A stretch of DNA of 64,000 nucleotides. Origin: Paragonimus westermani. Its lineage: Eukaryota; Platyhelminthes; Trematoda; Plagiorchiida; Troglotrematidae. Location: NCBI GenBank assembly GCA_008508345.1, contig QNGE01001706.1, positions 26,035 through 90,034 on the forward strand. Reading direction: 5' to 3'. The notes below the pieces were generated by a model. That model saw only the letters and a list, made by a program, of their open reading frames with translations, ran no database searches and had not been told where the DNA came from. Shown one piece after another: positions 48,201 to 57,437 of the stretch. The position numbers were made by a program, and so were the translations under genes. Numbering within the stretch: the first letter of the stretch is position 1; every line of letters starts with the position of its first letter.

Positions 48201-51200
48201 TTATCCAAACACTGACACAATAGATGATCCGGCACAAGACTAAAATACCTTATCAGAATTGAACGAAGATCTTCAGTGTTTCATCTGTTGTTCGCCAAGT
48301 TCTTTGTTCTGCGTTGCAGCTTGTGACTTTGCACGTCATTACGGTCAGTCAGTGGCAGACTGGTTTCATTAATACTGTTGTACAGCTGCAAATGCGGATT
48401 CTTGTCATATGAATAATAACTATTTACTACGATCAATCCGAAGTCTTTTCCTTGTTACTTACGAGGAGGGTTTCAATGCAAGTGCGATTTCGATGGCATT
48501 TGAAGTTTCTAGTTCCGAGTGTTACAGATGTCCTGCCTTTATGTAATCGCTATATGATTTTCGAATAGATTAGGACATCTTGATAGTATCAACTCCCACT
48601 TGTGGTCGTACCGTGATGGATGACCAAGTTGGAGACACGATTATTCCAAATCTCAACGCGATGGTGAGATATGATCAGAACCCACAGCGGATGTATTGTG
48701 AACAACACGATCGACTGAACGAGTAACCACCCAATGAAACTCGGCTAGCGGGCGAGTAATACCAGGCAAAATTCCATGACAGAAAACGTCACCCAGAGAA
48801 CCATGTAAAAGTGTACACGGTTTAATTGTAAACCTCGCTGCGCTGTTGATTGGAGTTCCTTTTCACAAACGTAAGCGCCCGGGTGGCCTGGGAACATACG
48901 AGTTGGACGATAAAGATCTTGATTTAATGAGTGACTGCGCTGAAGTACCATCTCCTGGCTGAAAGTCATGGATCATGTAACTCCGATTAATATTTTTAAC
49001 CATTTTTTTAGTTCGAACAAGATGTGTAGCCCTACTGTTCACCACTAATGATTAGTTATCACTGATTTATGTTTAAACGATCGGTATAACCAGGGTCAAT
49101 TGGTCGCACATTGCCTCTTAGAGTAGCTTATTATTATAAGAACGAATGCGCTAAAATTCCAGTGCCACTCACAACGATATATCTGTTTTGATGACTCTTA
49201 TTAAACAGCGTTCTTACTCACTATATCATAATCACATCGATCGAATGTCACGAAATTAAAATTGTTGCTCCTAAAAGTAGGCACCCCCACCCGGAAATTG
49301 CTCTTAATTAGACAGAACGATGTAACCTGATGTGGTATTTGCTGTCCTCATAACCCAAAATCAGTGACAAAGACGATTATATGAAGAAAATTTCCAGAAC
49401 AGTCCTGGCAACTAGCGATAGGCGGTAGCTTTACACATTACAGAAAACAGTTATCCATTGCGGAGTGTTGCTTCATGGAGTTTTGGGACCTGTTGACTTA
49501 ACAACACTATCGCAAGTGATACAGCCAACAAGCAATTTTTTCAATTTGCTCTGTGTAGCATACAGGTGTTAATGTTCTCCGAGAACAAACCTCACTTTAC
49601 TCGCATGGAGCTCATGAAGTTCGTAGAGATATGGGAGTACGGGTACTGGAGTAGATCCACACCTGAAGCCTACAGAGAGGTACAACGCTCAGCATTAGAC
49701 TGTTGGATGTAGCGTAGTGTGCAGTGAATAGTTAAGAGGCAGATACTTAGCAAGTGAGATATCACACTCCGACATGTGGTTAAACAGACTTTACATCTAC
49801 ACAGATTGCGACAGCGTGCGTTCTTTAAAAACGGAGCTCGGAATCTTTCCAACCTTGTACTAGGAAATAAACTGTAGGCCCAATATATTCAACAGAACCT
49901 GGAATAGTGGACAAGAAATAGTTATTAGTGGTCAAGAACAATTTGTGAAATGTTGATGTAAAGTGGCGGAAAACGGTTTTCACCGGGAAAGACAGTGTCA
50001 TTTGTTCTTATGGGTTATGCAAAAGTAGGGGCGACCAGGCATGCCGTAACTGGTTAGATGCAATGCGAATGTACGGGACCAGCATCCTCCGTCCAGAACG
50101 TGCAGCTGACCAGAACCTATGCGTAAACCGATGTCAAAAGAACGGTGGTCGATTCACGCCAGCCAATCGGAAAAGTGACTAGCTTTTGAGGTAAGCTTTT
50201 TTGTGAGAGACTGGTGATCAGAACGATATGTTTGAAAGTGTGGCAGGTTCAAACAACTTAACTGATCAACTCACAGCCGTGGAATATACCATAATTAGAC
50301 TAGTCGGAACCTACATGGTTTACTCCGTAATGTAAGCACTGTTGCTTTTCTGTCAAATGAGCAATTTTGTCTAGATAAAATGAGATTGTTTTGTGTATCT
50401 AACATCCGTTCAGTGGATTTTCCGACGCGTTAGATAAGTACATGACAATCGGTGATGTACATTTGTTCACTGAGCTGAGATCTATGTAGTTCACATCTGA
50501 TAACTGTACGATCTTAAAGGATTGGTAAGATTTTGTAACACACTGTGGTGATAGACAGTTTCAAAATTATCAAGAAAAGTGGAGAAGAGGAGAAGAAAGC
50601 GGAGCAAAAGATGAATGAAAAACAACCGACATGGCAGCCAGATAGAACAGAACGCAATAGGTTATAAACGATATTCCACAGAGTTATTGCATGTGATTTT
50701 GATGGATGGGAGGACAGTAAACAAGGGTTATTCATTTGTTTCCACAAAATTCTGTCTGTAAACACTAACGCGCCCACTGTCTTATGAGGTCGTTTTGTTT
50801 TTTTCCTGATAAACAGGCACTCATTTGCACATACGCAAGAAGTCTAGGCAAGATTAATGAGTTAGCCTTGAGCTAACGTTTTGACGATCCATCGGGTCTG
50901 TTTAACCGCGTTCGCACATCGAGTGCGGCGAGATGATCAGTACAAACTATGGACGGGTGTTATCGACTCATTACTAATGGCCCGAGACACAACTGTCGAC
51001 TGTCGTTAGACAGTAAAAGAGAGGAGGAAAAGCATATCGTCGGACAAAAGTTTTGCTTCTTACGGTATTGTGTGGTCTTGGCCCACCCGGCAATGCACAC
51101 GTGCGGTGGGTCATCTCTAGGCTGGGCCCGATCCACCGTTTGCATTGAGGTTAACAGAGTGAGGGAGTTAGGTAAATAATGTCCATGCCTTGCCAGACAA

Positions 51201-54200
51201 CTTTCCTTTAGTCAACCAAGTGAATGCAACCTCAATAAATGCAGTGTGAAACCACTTGTCCGTACTTCTGTTTTGCATTTCATTTAGGTGTGTAAACTCG
51301 TTCTTTCAAAGAGGTGGATGAATAAATAGAATTTAAATCAAAATGTGTAACCCCCAAAAGGCTAACTTTCATTCTTAAAGGGACACTACTACTGTAGAAA
51401 CTGTCCAACTTTCTGCAGATCGTTTTGGATATTCCTTGGGTTTATTGGTTGAATATAGTAAAACAGGGACCTCGATGTACTTTTTGGAAAATATGGTTTG
51501 TTTCGGCCATCCGTCGGATAAGTAGTAATTTCACGAGTTTACTCCAAATTTATGATTATTTTTAAATCTCTGGGTTTGAATTTATTAGGCATATGAGGTT
51601 GATTCATGCGCCGCCATCTGTGGAACCGTAAGCCTTGAAATTCGGCAGTAATCCACGCATTGACAAAATCCCCTGATGTCAGCTGTTTCGGCGGAGACAA
51701 CGGTTGCTTACACGATCAGTGACGGAGATGAAAGAAAAAGCTTCACCACTGGTGGTTGCAAGTCATCATTCCCACCCGTTAGCTAGCTTTACAGCTATGT
51801 ACAATCTCACGACCTATCCAGCGGTAAACTGAGATTGATTGACAGTACTGTTTGTCCTAATCACCGTAACATAGATAATCCTTAGATTAATTGCCTCTAA
51901 TCTTGTGCGACTGAGTAAATGATACTTGGATATGCTAGGTTGCAATCATTGGAATGATCACCAGACAGATAGACATACTCGTAGAAATAAGATGACAAAT
52001 ATTACAGGATTCGGCAGAAAGTAATTAGAGTCAATTCATTAGAGCACTGTTTATTCGACGGCTGGGCAAAACAATCTACATTTTTCTAAAGAAATTCACA
52101 GAACTCCTTGTTTTACTATATTCAGCCTCGTTCAACCGGTCAACTACGAAACAATGCAGTAACGTTGTTATAATCATTGATAAGTAATAGGCAGTTAGTT
52201 AGTATAACTTACACATCACTCACGTTAGATCACATTTATTTTTACCAAGCCCTCATTGAAGGTAAGCACTAGATTCAAACTTCGCTCTTGTTCAAGGTCA
52301 ACTGTCGAGCACTTTTTTGTAGAGTTTAGGATTTGAATTTCAGTCACTCTTTCATGATGCATCCCCGTCAACCTCTGCGACAACTCTGCACACCTGAATT
52401 ATTATACAAATACGCTGAGAGTATATTTGTTTGGGACTAATATTCAAATTGCCCTATTTTCTTGAATATCTCTAATGAACTCCAACAAAAGGCTCAGCGA
52501 TTGCGTAATCTTTAGGGTGAAAGTAGTGCAATGTGTAAATTCATTGAGAGACATTTTATTCTGCCATTTCTTGATCACCTTACACGACCAGTCAGCAGCA
52601 AATGCTTATGAGGCAATGTTCGCAAATTAGTATTGCGGAGCTTTGAAATAATATAATCTCCCTGAGGTCAGCGATGAAGTGGTCAACACGACGGTCTCAT
52701 GACCCCATGAGTCAGGATTCAAATCCATGCCGTGGGAAGGACATCAGTTATTGATAAGTTTCAGAAAGAATAGCGCTGGAACACACTGACAATTCTAGGG
52801 AAAGGTGAATGTTGTACCCAGTAATAAACGACGATTAATTCGAATGAAAACTGTCTCCGTTAGCTAGAAAAACGTTTCAGTGTGGTGACTCATTAGTCAT
52901 TTTGCATCACGTTGAACTGTTGCTGAACCAACGTTTGCGTTTTCTAAGGTGCCAGGGATTTTCAACTTTGAGTGCAGACGCTTACATTTTACAGGACGAA
53001 GTAAAAATAAGTCATCAAACGGAAACGTCTTAACCAGTTAAGTGCAACTGTCCGATCTCCTCTCTGTCTCAAAGACAATTTTATTCCTTACGTAAAAGTT
53101 ACCGGACAGACAAGCTATCTATGACAGTCACAGTGTAATCCTAAAAGTGTACGGTTGTGTGAGCGCAGCTTCTTGTATCCACGTCCGCCGGGTGGGATGA
53201 GAAGCATACTGGGCGCTGTATACACGTTAGAGCAAGTGTTAATAAATGCAGTCAATTTTGGAGATAAACGCATTCGTTTTGAAAAAAACATACTTATATC
53301 ATGTTTGTGAACATCCGCACTAAATAAAGTCAAACTGTGAGATATCCGCACCAAATTTCGTAGGAATTAAGTCGAACAGTTTGGGCTTCGTGTTTAACAT
53401 GTTGATAAACAGATTGAGGATAACACAACGTTACGGGCAAGTTGTAATACTCTAGGTTTTAGCCACCTCGGGTGGCTTTCCTCAGGAGTTTGACAACCCC
53501 GCCGACTGCCAGGAGGCGATGAGGCGGTTCAAGGGCGCCCGGCTTGGACCAGGAGGCGATGAGGCGGTTCAAGGGCGCCCGGCTTGGACCAGGAGGCGAC
53601 GCTCTGGTCTACGTCATGTTCCTGCGGGCAACGTTGTCGAAAGCCCTGCCACATTTGGACCAGAACTCAGAACAACGACTGCTGACGGCACAGTTCTTGG
53701 ACGGAGTGCCACCAACAGTCCGGGATCAGCTCAGAGTTGCTCTCATCACACAGCCCATGACGCTGGAACAGTTGGCCGATGCAACTCGAAAATTGCTAGC
53801 AGAACGAAGTGATACGCAGATTTTATGGATTGTTCACTACGGGTCAGGACCCGTACGGCTATTGTAACTGGGTTGAACACGAAATCCCCATCGAGTCGAA
53901 ACGATTTCGGCTATTCGGACCCTGAAGAATTCCAGTGCATTAGCAGCCGGAAGTTGAACGACAGATGAAGGACATGCGGACATCCCGTTCAATTCTCCTG
54001 TCTTGTTGGTAAAAATGCCTAACAGTAAATTTCGATTCTGTGTTGATTTCAGGCGGCTGAATGAGATAACGATCAATAAAGTCGTAGCAGTACCGTCAGT
54101 GACGGAGATCTTTGACAAGCTGCAGAACGCCAGGGTGTTTACAGTGTTGGACTTACGGACCGGATATTGGCAGGTCCCAATCAAACAATCGAACCGAGAT

Positions 54201-57200
54201 AAAACAGCATTCACAGTGGGTGAAAAGCAATACCTCTTCAAGCGGATGCCGTTCGGACTCTCAGGTGCCCCCTTCACGTTCAGACGACTGATGCTGAAGG
54301 TGTTGGACGGATTGAGCAACACTGTTGCCTACGGAGACGATATCGTCATTTACAGCACAAATGAGACAGAACCTGCACTACACGTTTCAGCAGTGCTACA
54401 GAAGATTGAGACAGCCGGCCTCCGGATCAATAGTTCAAAGTCTCAACTGGCGAAGCAAACGGTAATACTGCTCGGTCACAAGGTCGGTCAGGGGGAGGTC
54501 CAGCCACTGCCCGAGAAACTGCTGACAATCGAGGCTATTCCGGTGCCAACATCGAAGAGGACGCTGAGACAGTTTCTCGGTCGCGTCGGGTTCTACAGCC
54601 GCTTCATCAAAAACTTCCATGACCTCGCGAGTCCGTTATACGAAATTTTGAGGAAGGATTGCCAATTTCATTGGTCACAGAAAGCCAACCAAGCGTTCGT
54701 CGAGATCCAACGCTTGATGAAAGAAGGACAGCTGACTCTGAAATTGCCAGTGACTGGACAGAGCTTCATTGTCTCAACGGATGCGAGTGATGTAGGAATT
54801 GGAGCGGTACTGAAGCAGGAGGACGGTGTGGTGGAATACGCCAGTCGGGTACTGAGTCCTGCTGAACGAAACTATTCAACGACAGAGAAAGAATGTTTGG
54901 CAATCGTATGGGCCTTGGAAAAATGGAGGCCGTACTTGCTCGGCCGACAGTTCCATGTGGAGACTGACCACAAACCGCTGGAGTGGATTAAATCGGCGAA
55001 GGACCCTCGAGGAAGGCTGGCTCGTTGGGCATTACGACTACAGGAGTACGACTTCACAATTCGCCACTTGTCCGGGAAAGAGAACTGTGTACCTGATTTG
55101 CTTTCCCGAACGCAACACTTCGATGAGGTCCACAAGGACGTGGTCGGAGTTAACAGTATTGAACTCGAGAGTGACCCCGGGAAGTTACAAGCAGTACAGA
55201 GAATGGATACGACGATCCGGACGGTGATTGACCGACTCTTGTCGGGAGGACAACCGCCAGAGGACGAGCTGAATCCGGAATTGAAAGCTTTCAGAATGCA
55301 CTGGTCCGATTTGCGGCTGAATAGTGCCGGAATTTTGATGCGCCAGTTGCGAGAGGGAATAAACGTCCCGGTCATACCGGCGGAATTGAGGGCGACAATT
55401 GTGAAAGAATGTCATCAGCTGGCTCATACGGGTTGTCATCGAACTTATGAAATGCTGAAACAAAGAGCATACTGGCCGGGAATGAAGAATGACGTTAACA
55501 ATTATGTGCGTGCGTGCCAGCAATGTCAGTTAGTGAAGAGCACTAACCACCCCAGTCAGTATCCCACACAACCGATTCCGGTCAGTAAAATTGGGGAACT
55601 GTGGTCGGTGGATGTGATGGGCCCCTTTCCAGCAACGACCTCCGGAAATCAATACATCATAATCATGACCGAACACTTCACAAGGTGGATCGAAGCAGCC
55701 GCCATACCCGATCAGCGCGCAAGCACGGTGTGCAGGGCTGTGATGGAGCACATCATAGCGGATCACGGAATACCGCGAAGCATATTGACTGATCAAGGCC
55801 CCTGCTTCGAAAGTGAGGAGTTTCGGAACTGTTTGGAGCGTTTGGGAATCAAGAAAATACGCACAACTCCATATCATCCTCAATCAAACGGATTGACGGA
55901 GAGGAACAATCGCACAATCAAGGAATGGTTGGCTGCGAAAAGGCGAAGCTGGGAGAAAACGTAACCGTTGATTCTATTGGCCCACCGCTGTTCGCCGCAA
56001 GGGACAAGGAAAAAGTCGCCACGCTTGCCAGTCAATCAGGAGATTGGTTTATAGGGAGACTGACGGATGAGCACTTGTGAATTAGCGGAAGCTTGGAGAG
56101 CTGCCGACCGAAATTTGAAAAACACACAAGAAGCTTCTAAGGAGCGATCAACTGCGAGGTTATCGGGTCGAAGGACTGTGTTTGAACTTGGTTCTAAGGT
56201 TAAATACCGAGACCGGCAGAGCGCGGGGGCAACCGGACTCAGATCTAGGAAGTTCCTGGCAAAGTGGAGGGGACCGCACGTAGTAATTGAACGCCGTGGC
56301 TCAGTGTATCTGATAGACTGAGAAAAGTCAACATCGATTGCACGGAAGCCAGCTTTGTAAATGGTGCGACACTCCGATCACAAGAGGATGCACACCAGGT
56401 GTGCCAACAGCACGCAGATCGTCGAGAGAACGAAGAGAATATGAAAGCCTTTTGATACGACTGTAACAATCTTTGAGGGGGGAGGAGTGTAGTGAGGAGA
56501 TACGGTCGCACCATACTACTCACACCACTATTCAGTAGCCGCATGGATCGAAATGATCGCGGGATAAATACGGGAGAGATACGAGAAGAACGGGAATGAC
56601 ATGGAGTGGCTTTCGCCACATGACGGAACTGAGACATGATATCTAAAGCGACTGGAGTATCCTCAGAAGAATGTGGTGTGCAAATGAGTGTTTCTGTTCG
56701 TAGCCCCGTTGAGACGCTCATGTCGTGTATTGGTTTCCCAAATAAACAACTTGTGTGCCATCCGCCTTCTTGATTCACAACACTATCAACTAAACGTTTT
56801 AGACTTTCTCTGTACGTTTATAAACAATTTGACTAGACGTTACGGTCACTTTACCAAGCTTTTGATTGTCCAAACAGATAGCTGCAATGGGGTATTTCTG
56901 ATTTCCAACGTATAGTTTATTTGCGTACGACTGTGCTTCTACATTGCATCTCTCTTGCGTCGGCTATACGTAGTAGGGTTCAGAACGGAGGAATATTCAC
57001 TTGTTCAAAAAATGTCCTTTTGTTTTTCAAATTTTTCCCGTAAAAGCCGTTCAATAGAAAAAAACGTGTTGTATTTCGAGTCTCACCTTTTCGGGAAAAT
57101 ACAACTCCGACTGATTTGTTTAGGATGTAATATTAGACTTACTAGGTTTTGTGTTCGCGCTGCCCGGTACCCTAAAGCCGTGAGCTTTTTGTATGATTGT

Positions 57201-57437
57201 TTCAAATTTGCCCGTTGTCGGGTTGTAGGAAGCATTAAAGAGTAGTTCGGAATTCAGAGCTTGCATCCATGGCCTGCATTCTTCTTCTTCTTGTTCACTA
57301 TTCGCTCCGTTCGCCCCGTAAGTCGTTCGCCTTGTTCTCGGTGATGGAGGTTGACTGGTCATCTGTTGCGATTGTCCGGGCACAGGCAAGAACGATCTCG
57401 TGGCCATAGTGGTTGTCGCTGGTGTTCCCAGGTCAGA
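36189..57437 (-). CDS. Synaptotagmin-14/16-like protein, C-terminal C2 domain, 3 exons, 5' partial
   Basis: Minus-strand exons 57143-57437, 39455-39667 and 36189-36292 join in phase (1/2, then 1/2) to 203 codons plus TGA. Residues 1-60 are low-complexity (Ser, Thr, Pro, Gln, then a Glu run). A C2 domain follows: ELLFNASYNPTTGKFETIIQ, TYVHVELHKEDNT, SDPSFDETFVFNITKTQL, SLTITVFAKR, KKVKIGQFVMG, NSS, EKEHWEEI and RVARWHKL. The NSS...HW...RWH ending and the pre-loop TYV match the C2B domain of synaptotagmin-14/16, which act in membrane trafficking. The Asp residues that bind calcium in loops 1 and 3 of classical C2 domains are missing, as in that subfamily. The C2A domain and N-terminus were not found and should lie at higher coordinates. 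A 17.5-kb intron holds a LINE and an LTR element. Confidence 0.9.
36293..39454 (-). other. Synaptotagmin-like intron (last)
   Basis: No further exon of this gene is needed between the flanking exons. It contains two back-to-back open frames, 38213-38536 (-) and 38581-38832 (+), and a 107-codon frame at 37157-37480 (-), all without recognisable domains. Confidence 0.55.
39455..39667 (-). CDS. Synaptotagmin-like middle exon
   Basis: The acceptor is CCCGACAG and the donor GTAAGT (complement 39449-39454). It encodes the C2 strands TYVHVELHKEDNT, LAECKTKPVKK, SDPSFDETFVFNI and TVSLTITVFAKR. Loop 3 lacks the usual Asp pair. It ends one base into Gly. Confidence 0.93.
39800..39905 (-). repeat. tRNA-like fragment (possible second SINE family)
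   Basis: On the minus strand it has an A-box-like TAGCTTGGTAGATGAG and a B-box-like GGTTCAAATCT at tRNA-like spacing. The stems do not pair, so it is not a working tRNA gene. It differs from the SINE heads elsewhere in the window. Confidence 0.35.
42097..42400 (-). repeat. SINE copy (minus orientation), best preserved of the family
   Basis: In plus-strand order: tail complement ctgatgagtagtcgggg, body gcgttcgcattcagatagac and ccagcctctttcgaaaagaa, B-box complement cagccgggatttgaactccg and A-box complement near ctactgcgccattgacctc. It parallels 32030-32263 over its whole length. Confidence 0.75.
42401..43079. other. No gene seen
   Basis: Includes a short (GA)n run near 42428. Frames on both strands lack recognisable motifs. 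Confidence 0.5.
43080..45660 (+). mobile_element. CR1-like non-LTR retrotransposon, decayed
   Basis: Broken plus-strand frames follow the order of a CR1-clade LINE. The endonuclease gives ELPIPDVIMFHSDREIDKG, the LIMGDFNHPKLDFSA motif (43378-43425) and the expected Ser-Asp-His near 43600, read as SNHGINEI. The reverse transcriptase region (about 44200-45000) gives FYKVLERLLDNSLCPTLE, SKSSLRRNMGFVEETHA and FNIKVNGQSSVID. The C-terminus gives ERVQRWATKSIMGFKK, NYEYFRGDLVPTYKILHTRG and LRGHSLKL. Many frameshifts and stops show long inactivity. The antisense frame at 43005-43262 is a shadow of the endonuclease. Confidence 0.87.
45661..52257. other. Long intronic stretch, nothing recognised
   Basis: Short frames on both strands carry no motif I can place. 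The stretch is AT-rich and may be very old repeat. The frame at 50949-51179 (+) was inspected and not accepted. Confidence 0.5.
52258..52400 (-). repeat. SINE fragment (minus orientation)
   Basis: The words aagcactagattcaaacttcg and tttaggatttgaatttcagt correspond to aagcactagactcgagtttc and cgggatttgaactccggcc of the 42097-42400 copy. Confidence 0.55.
52672..52760 (+). repeat. SINE head fragment (plus orientation)
   Basis: gaagtggtcaacacgacggt followed by catgaccccatgagtcagg and attcaaatcca matches the tRNA-like head at 32040-32105. With 52258-52400 it forms a divergent, inverted arrangement. Confidence 0.5.
53494..53867 (+). pseudogene. gag-like fragment of the gypsy element
   Basis: The original frame can be followed as DNPADCQEAMRRFKGARLG, then ALVYVMFLRATLSKALPHLD, LLTAQFLDGVPPTVRDQLRV and TLEQLADATRKLLAERSD, resembling the capsid region of Ty3/gypsy gag. 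A 40-bp tandem duplication (53509-53588) shifts the frame near the start, and the fragment ends without a zinc knuckle. It cannot make a normal Gag. Confidence 0.75.
53509..53600 (+). repeat. 40-bp tandem duplication in the gag fragment
   Basis: The unit aggaggcgatgaggcggttc and the following 20 bases occur at 53511-53550 and 53551-53590, with the start of a third at 53591. Forty is not a multiple of three, so the duplication shifts the frame. Confidence 0.95.
54003..55964 (+). CDS. pol: Ty3/gypsy pol: reverse transcriptase, RNase H, integrase
   Basis: An uninterrupted 653-residue frame; position 54003 is a TTG within the frame and the first ATG is 54015. Reverse transcriptase lies at about 1-160, with catalytic Asp50 (FTVLDLRTGYW) and YGDD 110-113. 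RNase H lies at about 253-370 with Asp260 (VSTDAS), Glu in TTEKECLA (about 295-298) and Asp322 (ETDHKPL). The integrase zinc finger has His475, His479, Cys505 and Cys508, and its core has Asp537, Asp597 and Glu633, exactly 35 residues apart (DD35E). The reading frame begins inside the RT: a stop at 53955 and a frameshift cut off its N-terminal part. All visible catalytic residues are intact, unlike the other elements here, so insertion or decay is fairly recent. Confidence 0.96.
   Translation: MLVKMPNSKFRFCVDFRRLNEITINKVVAVPSVTEIFDKLQNARVFTVLDLRTGYWQVPIKQSNRDKTAFTVGEKQYLFKRMPFGLSGAPFTFRRLMLKVLDGLSNTVAYGDDIVIYSTNETEPALHVSAVLQKIETAGLRINSSKSQLAKQTVILLGHKVGQGEVQPLPEKLLTIEAIPVPTSKRTLRQFLGRVGFYSRFIKNFHDLASPLYEILRKDCQFHWSQKANQAFVEIQRLMKEGQLTLKLPVTGQSFIVSTDASDVGIGAVLKQEDGVVEYASRVLSPAERNYSTTEKECLAIVWALEKWRPYLLGRQFHVETDHKPLEWIKSAKDPRGRLARWALRLQEYDFTIRHLSGKENCVPDLLSRTQHFDEVHKDVVGVNSIELESDPGKLQAVQRMDTTIRTVIDRLLSGGQPPEDELNPELKAFRMHWSDLRLNSAGILMRQLREGINVPVIPAELRATIVKECHQLAHTGCHRTYEMLKQRAYWPGMKNDVNNYVRACQQCQLVKSTNHPSQYPTQPIPVSKIGELWSVDVMGPFPATTSGNQYIIIMTEHFTRWIEAAAIPDQRASTVCRAVMEHIIADHGIPRSILTDQGPCFESEEFRNCLERLGIKKIRTTPYHPQSNGLTERNNRTIKEWLAAKRRSWEKT
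55965..56321 (+). pseudogene. Integrase C-terminal region, frameshifted
   Basis: After the stop at 55962-55964, another frame continues as LLAHRCSPQGTRKKSPRLPV, then stops. From 56067 a frame encodes AWRAADRNLKNTQEASKER and FELGSKVKYRDRQSAG, ending with FLAKWRGPHVVIERRGSVYL, the expected C-terminal integrase fold. At least one indel and several stops separate it from the main frame. Confidence 0.8.
56488..56787 (+). repeat. 3' LTR of the gypsy element
   Basis: It follows a GA-rich polypurine tract and starts TGTAGTGAGG. It contains a TATA-like GGGATAAATACGG near 56562 and an AATAAA signal near 56740, and ends around ACAACACTA (56778-56785). The exact right border is uncertain because the terminal ACTACA expected from the start is not perfect. 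Confidence 0.75.
57143..57437 (-). CDS. Synaptotagmin-like first visible exon
   Basis: The acceptor is CTATTTTGCAG and the donor GTAAGT (complement 57137-57142); the exon begins in phase 0 and ends one base into Thr. It encodes a linker rich in Ser, Thr, Pro and Gln, an acidic EQEEEE run, and the first strands of the C2 domain, ELLFNASYNPTTGKFETIIQ and KAHGF. The N-terminal part of the gene should lie further right. Confidence 0.88.

Larger units (their letters stand above)
53461..56787 (+). mobile_element. Ty3/gypsy LTR retrotransposon, 5'-truncated, with intact RT-RNase H-integrase frame
   Basis: In order: a gag-like fragment (about 53494-53820), an internal deletion with loss of the zinc-knuckle and protease regions, a 653-codon pol frame (54003-55964), a frameshifted integrase C-terminus, a polypurine tract (about 56475-56487) and a 3' LTR beginning TGTAGTG at 56488. 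No 5' LTR is seen upstream of 53461, where a 17-bp palindrome begins. The element is antisense to the synaptotagmin-like host gene. Confidence 0.95.
39668..57142 (-). other. Synaptotagmin-like 17.5-kb intron
   Basis: The intron contains tRNA-like and SINE fragments (39800-39905, 42097-42400, 52258-52400, 52672-52760), a CR1-like LINE (43080-45660) and a Ty3/gypsy element (53470-56787). The long remainder, including 45661-52257, shows no recognisable gene or repeat. Confidence 0.55.

Noticed and set aside
54872..55523. Long minus-strand frames
   Set aside because: They are shadows of the gypsy pol frame, which contains all the catalytic motifs.
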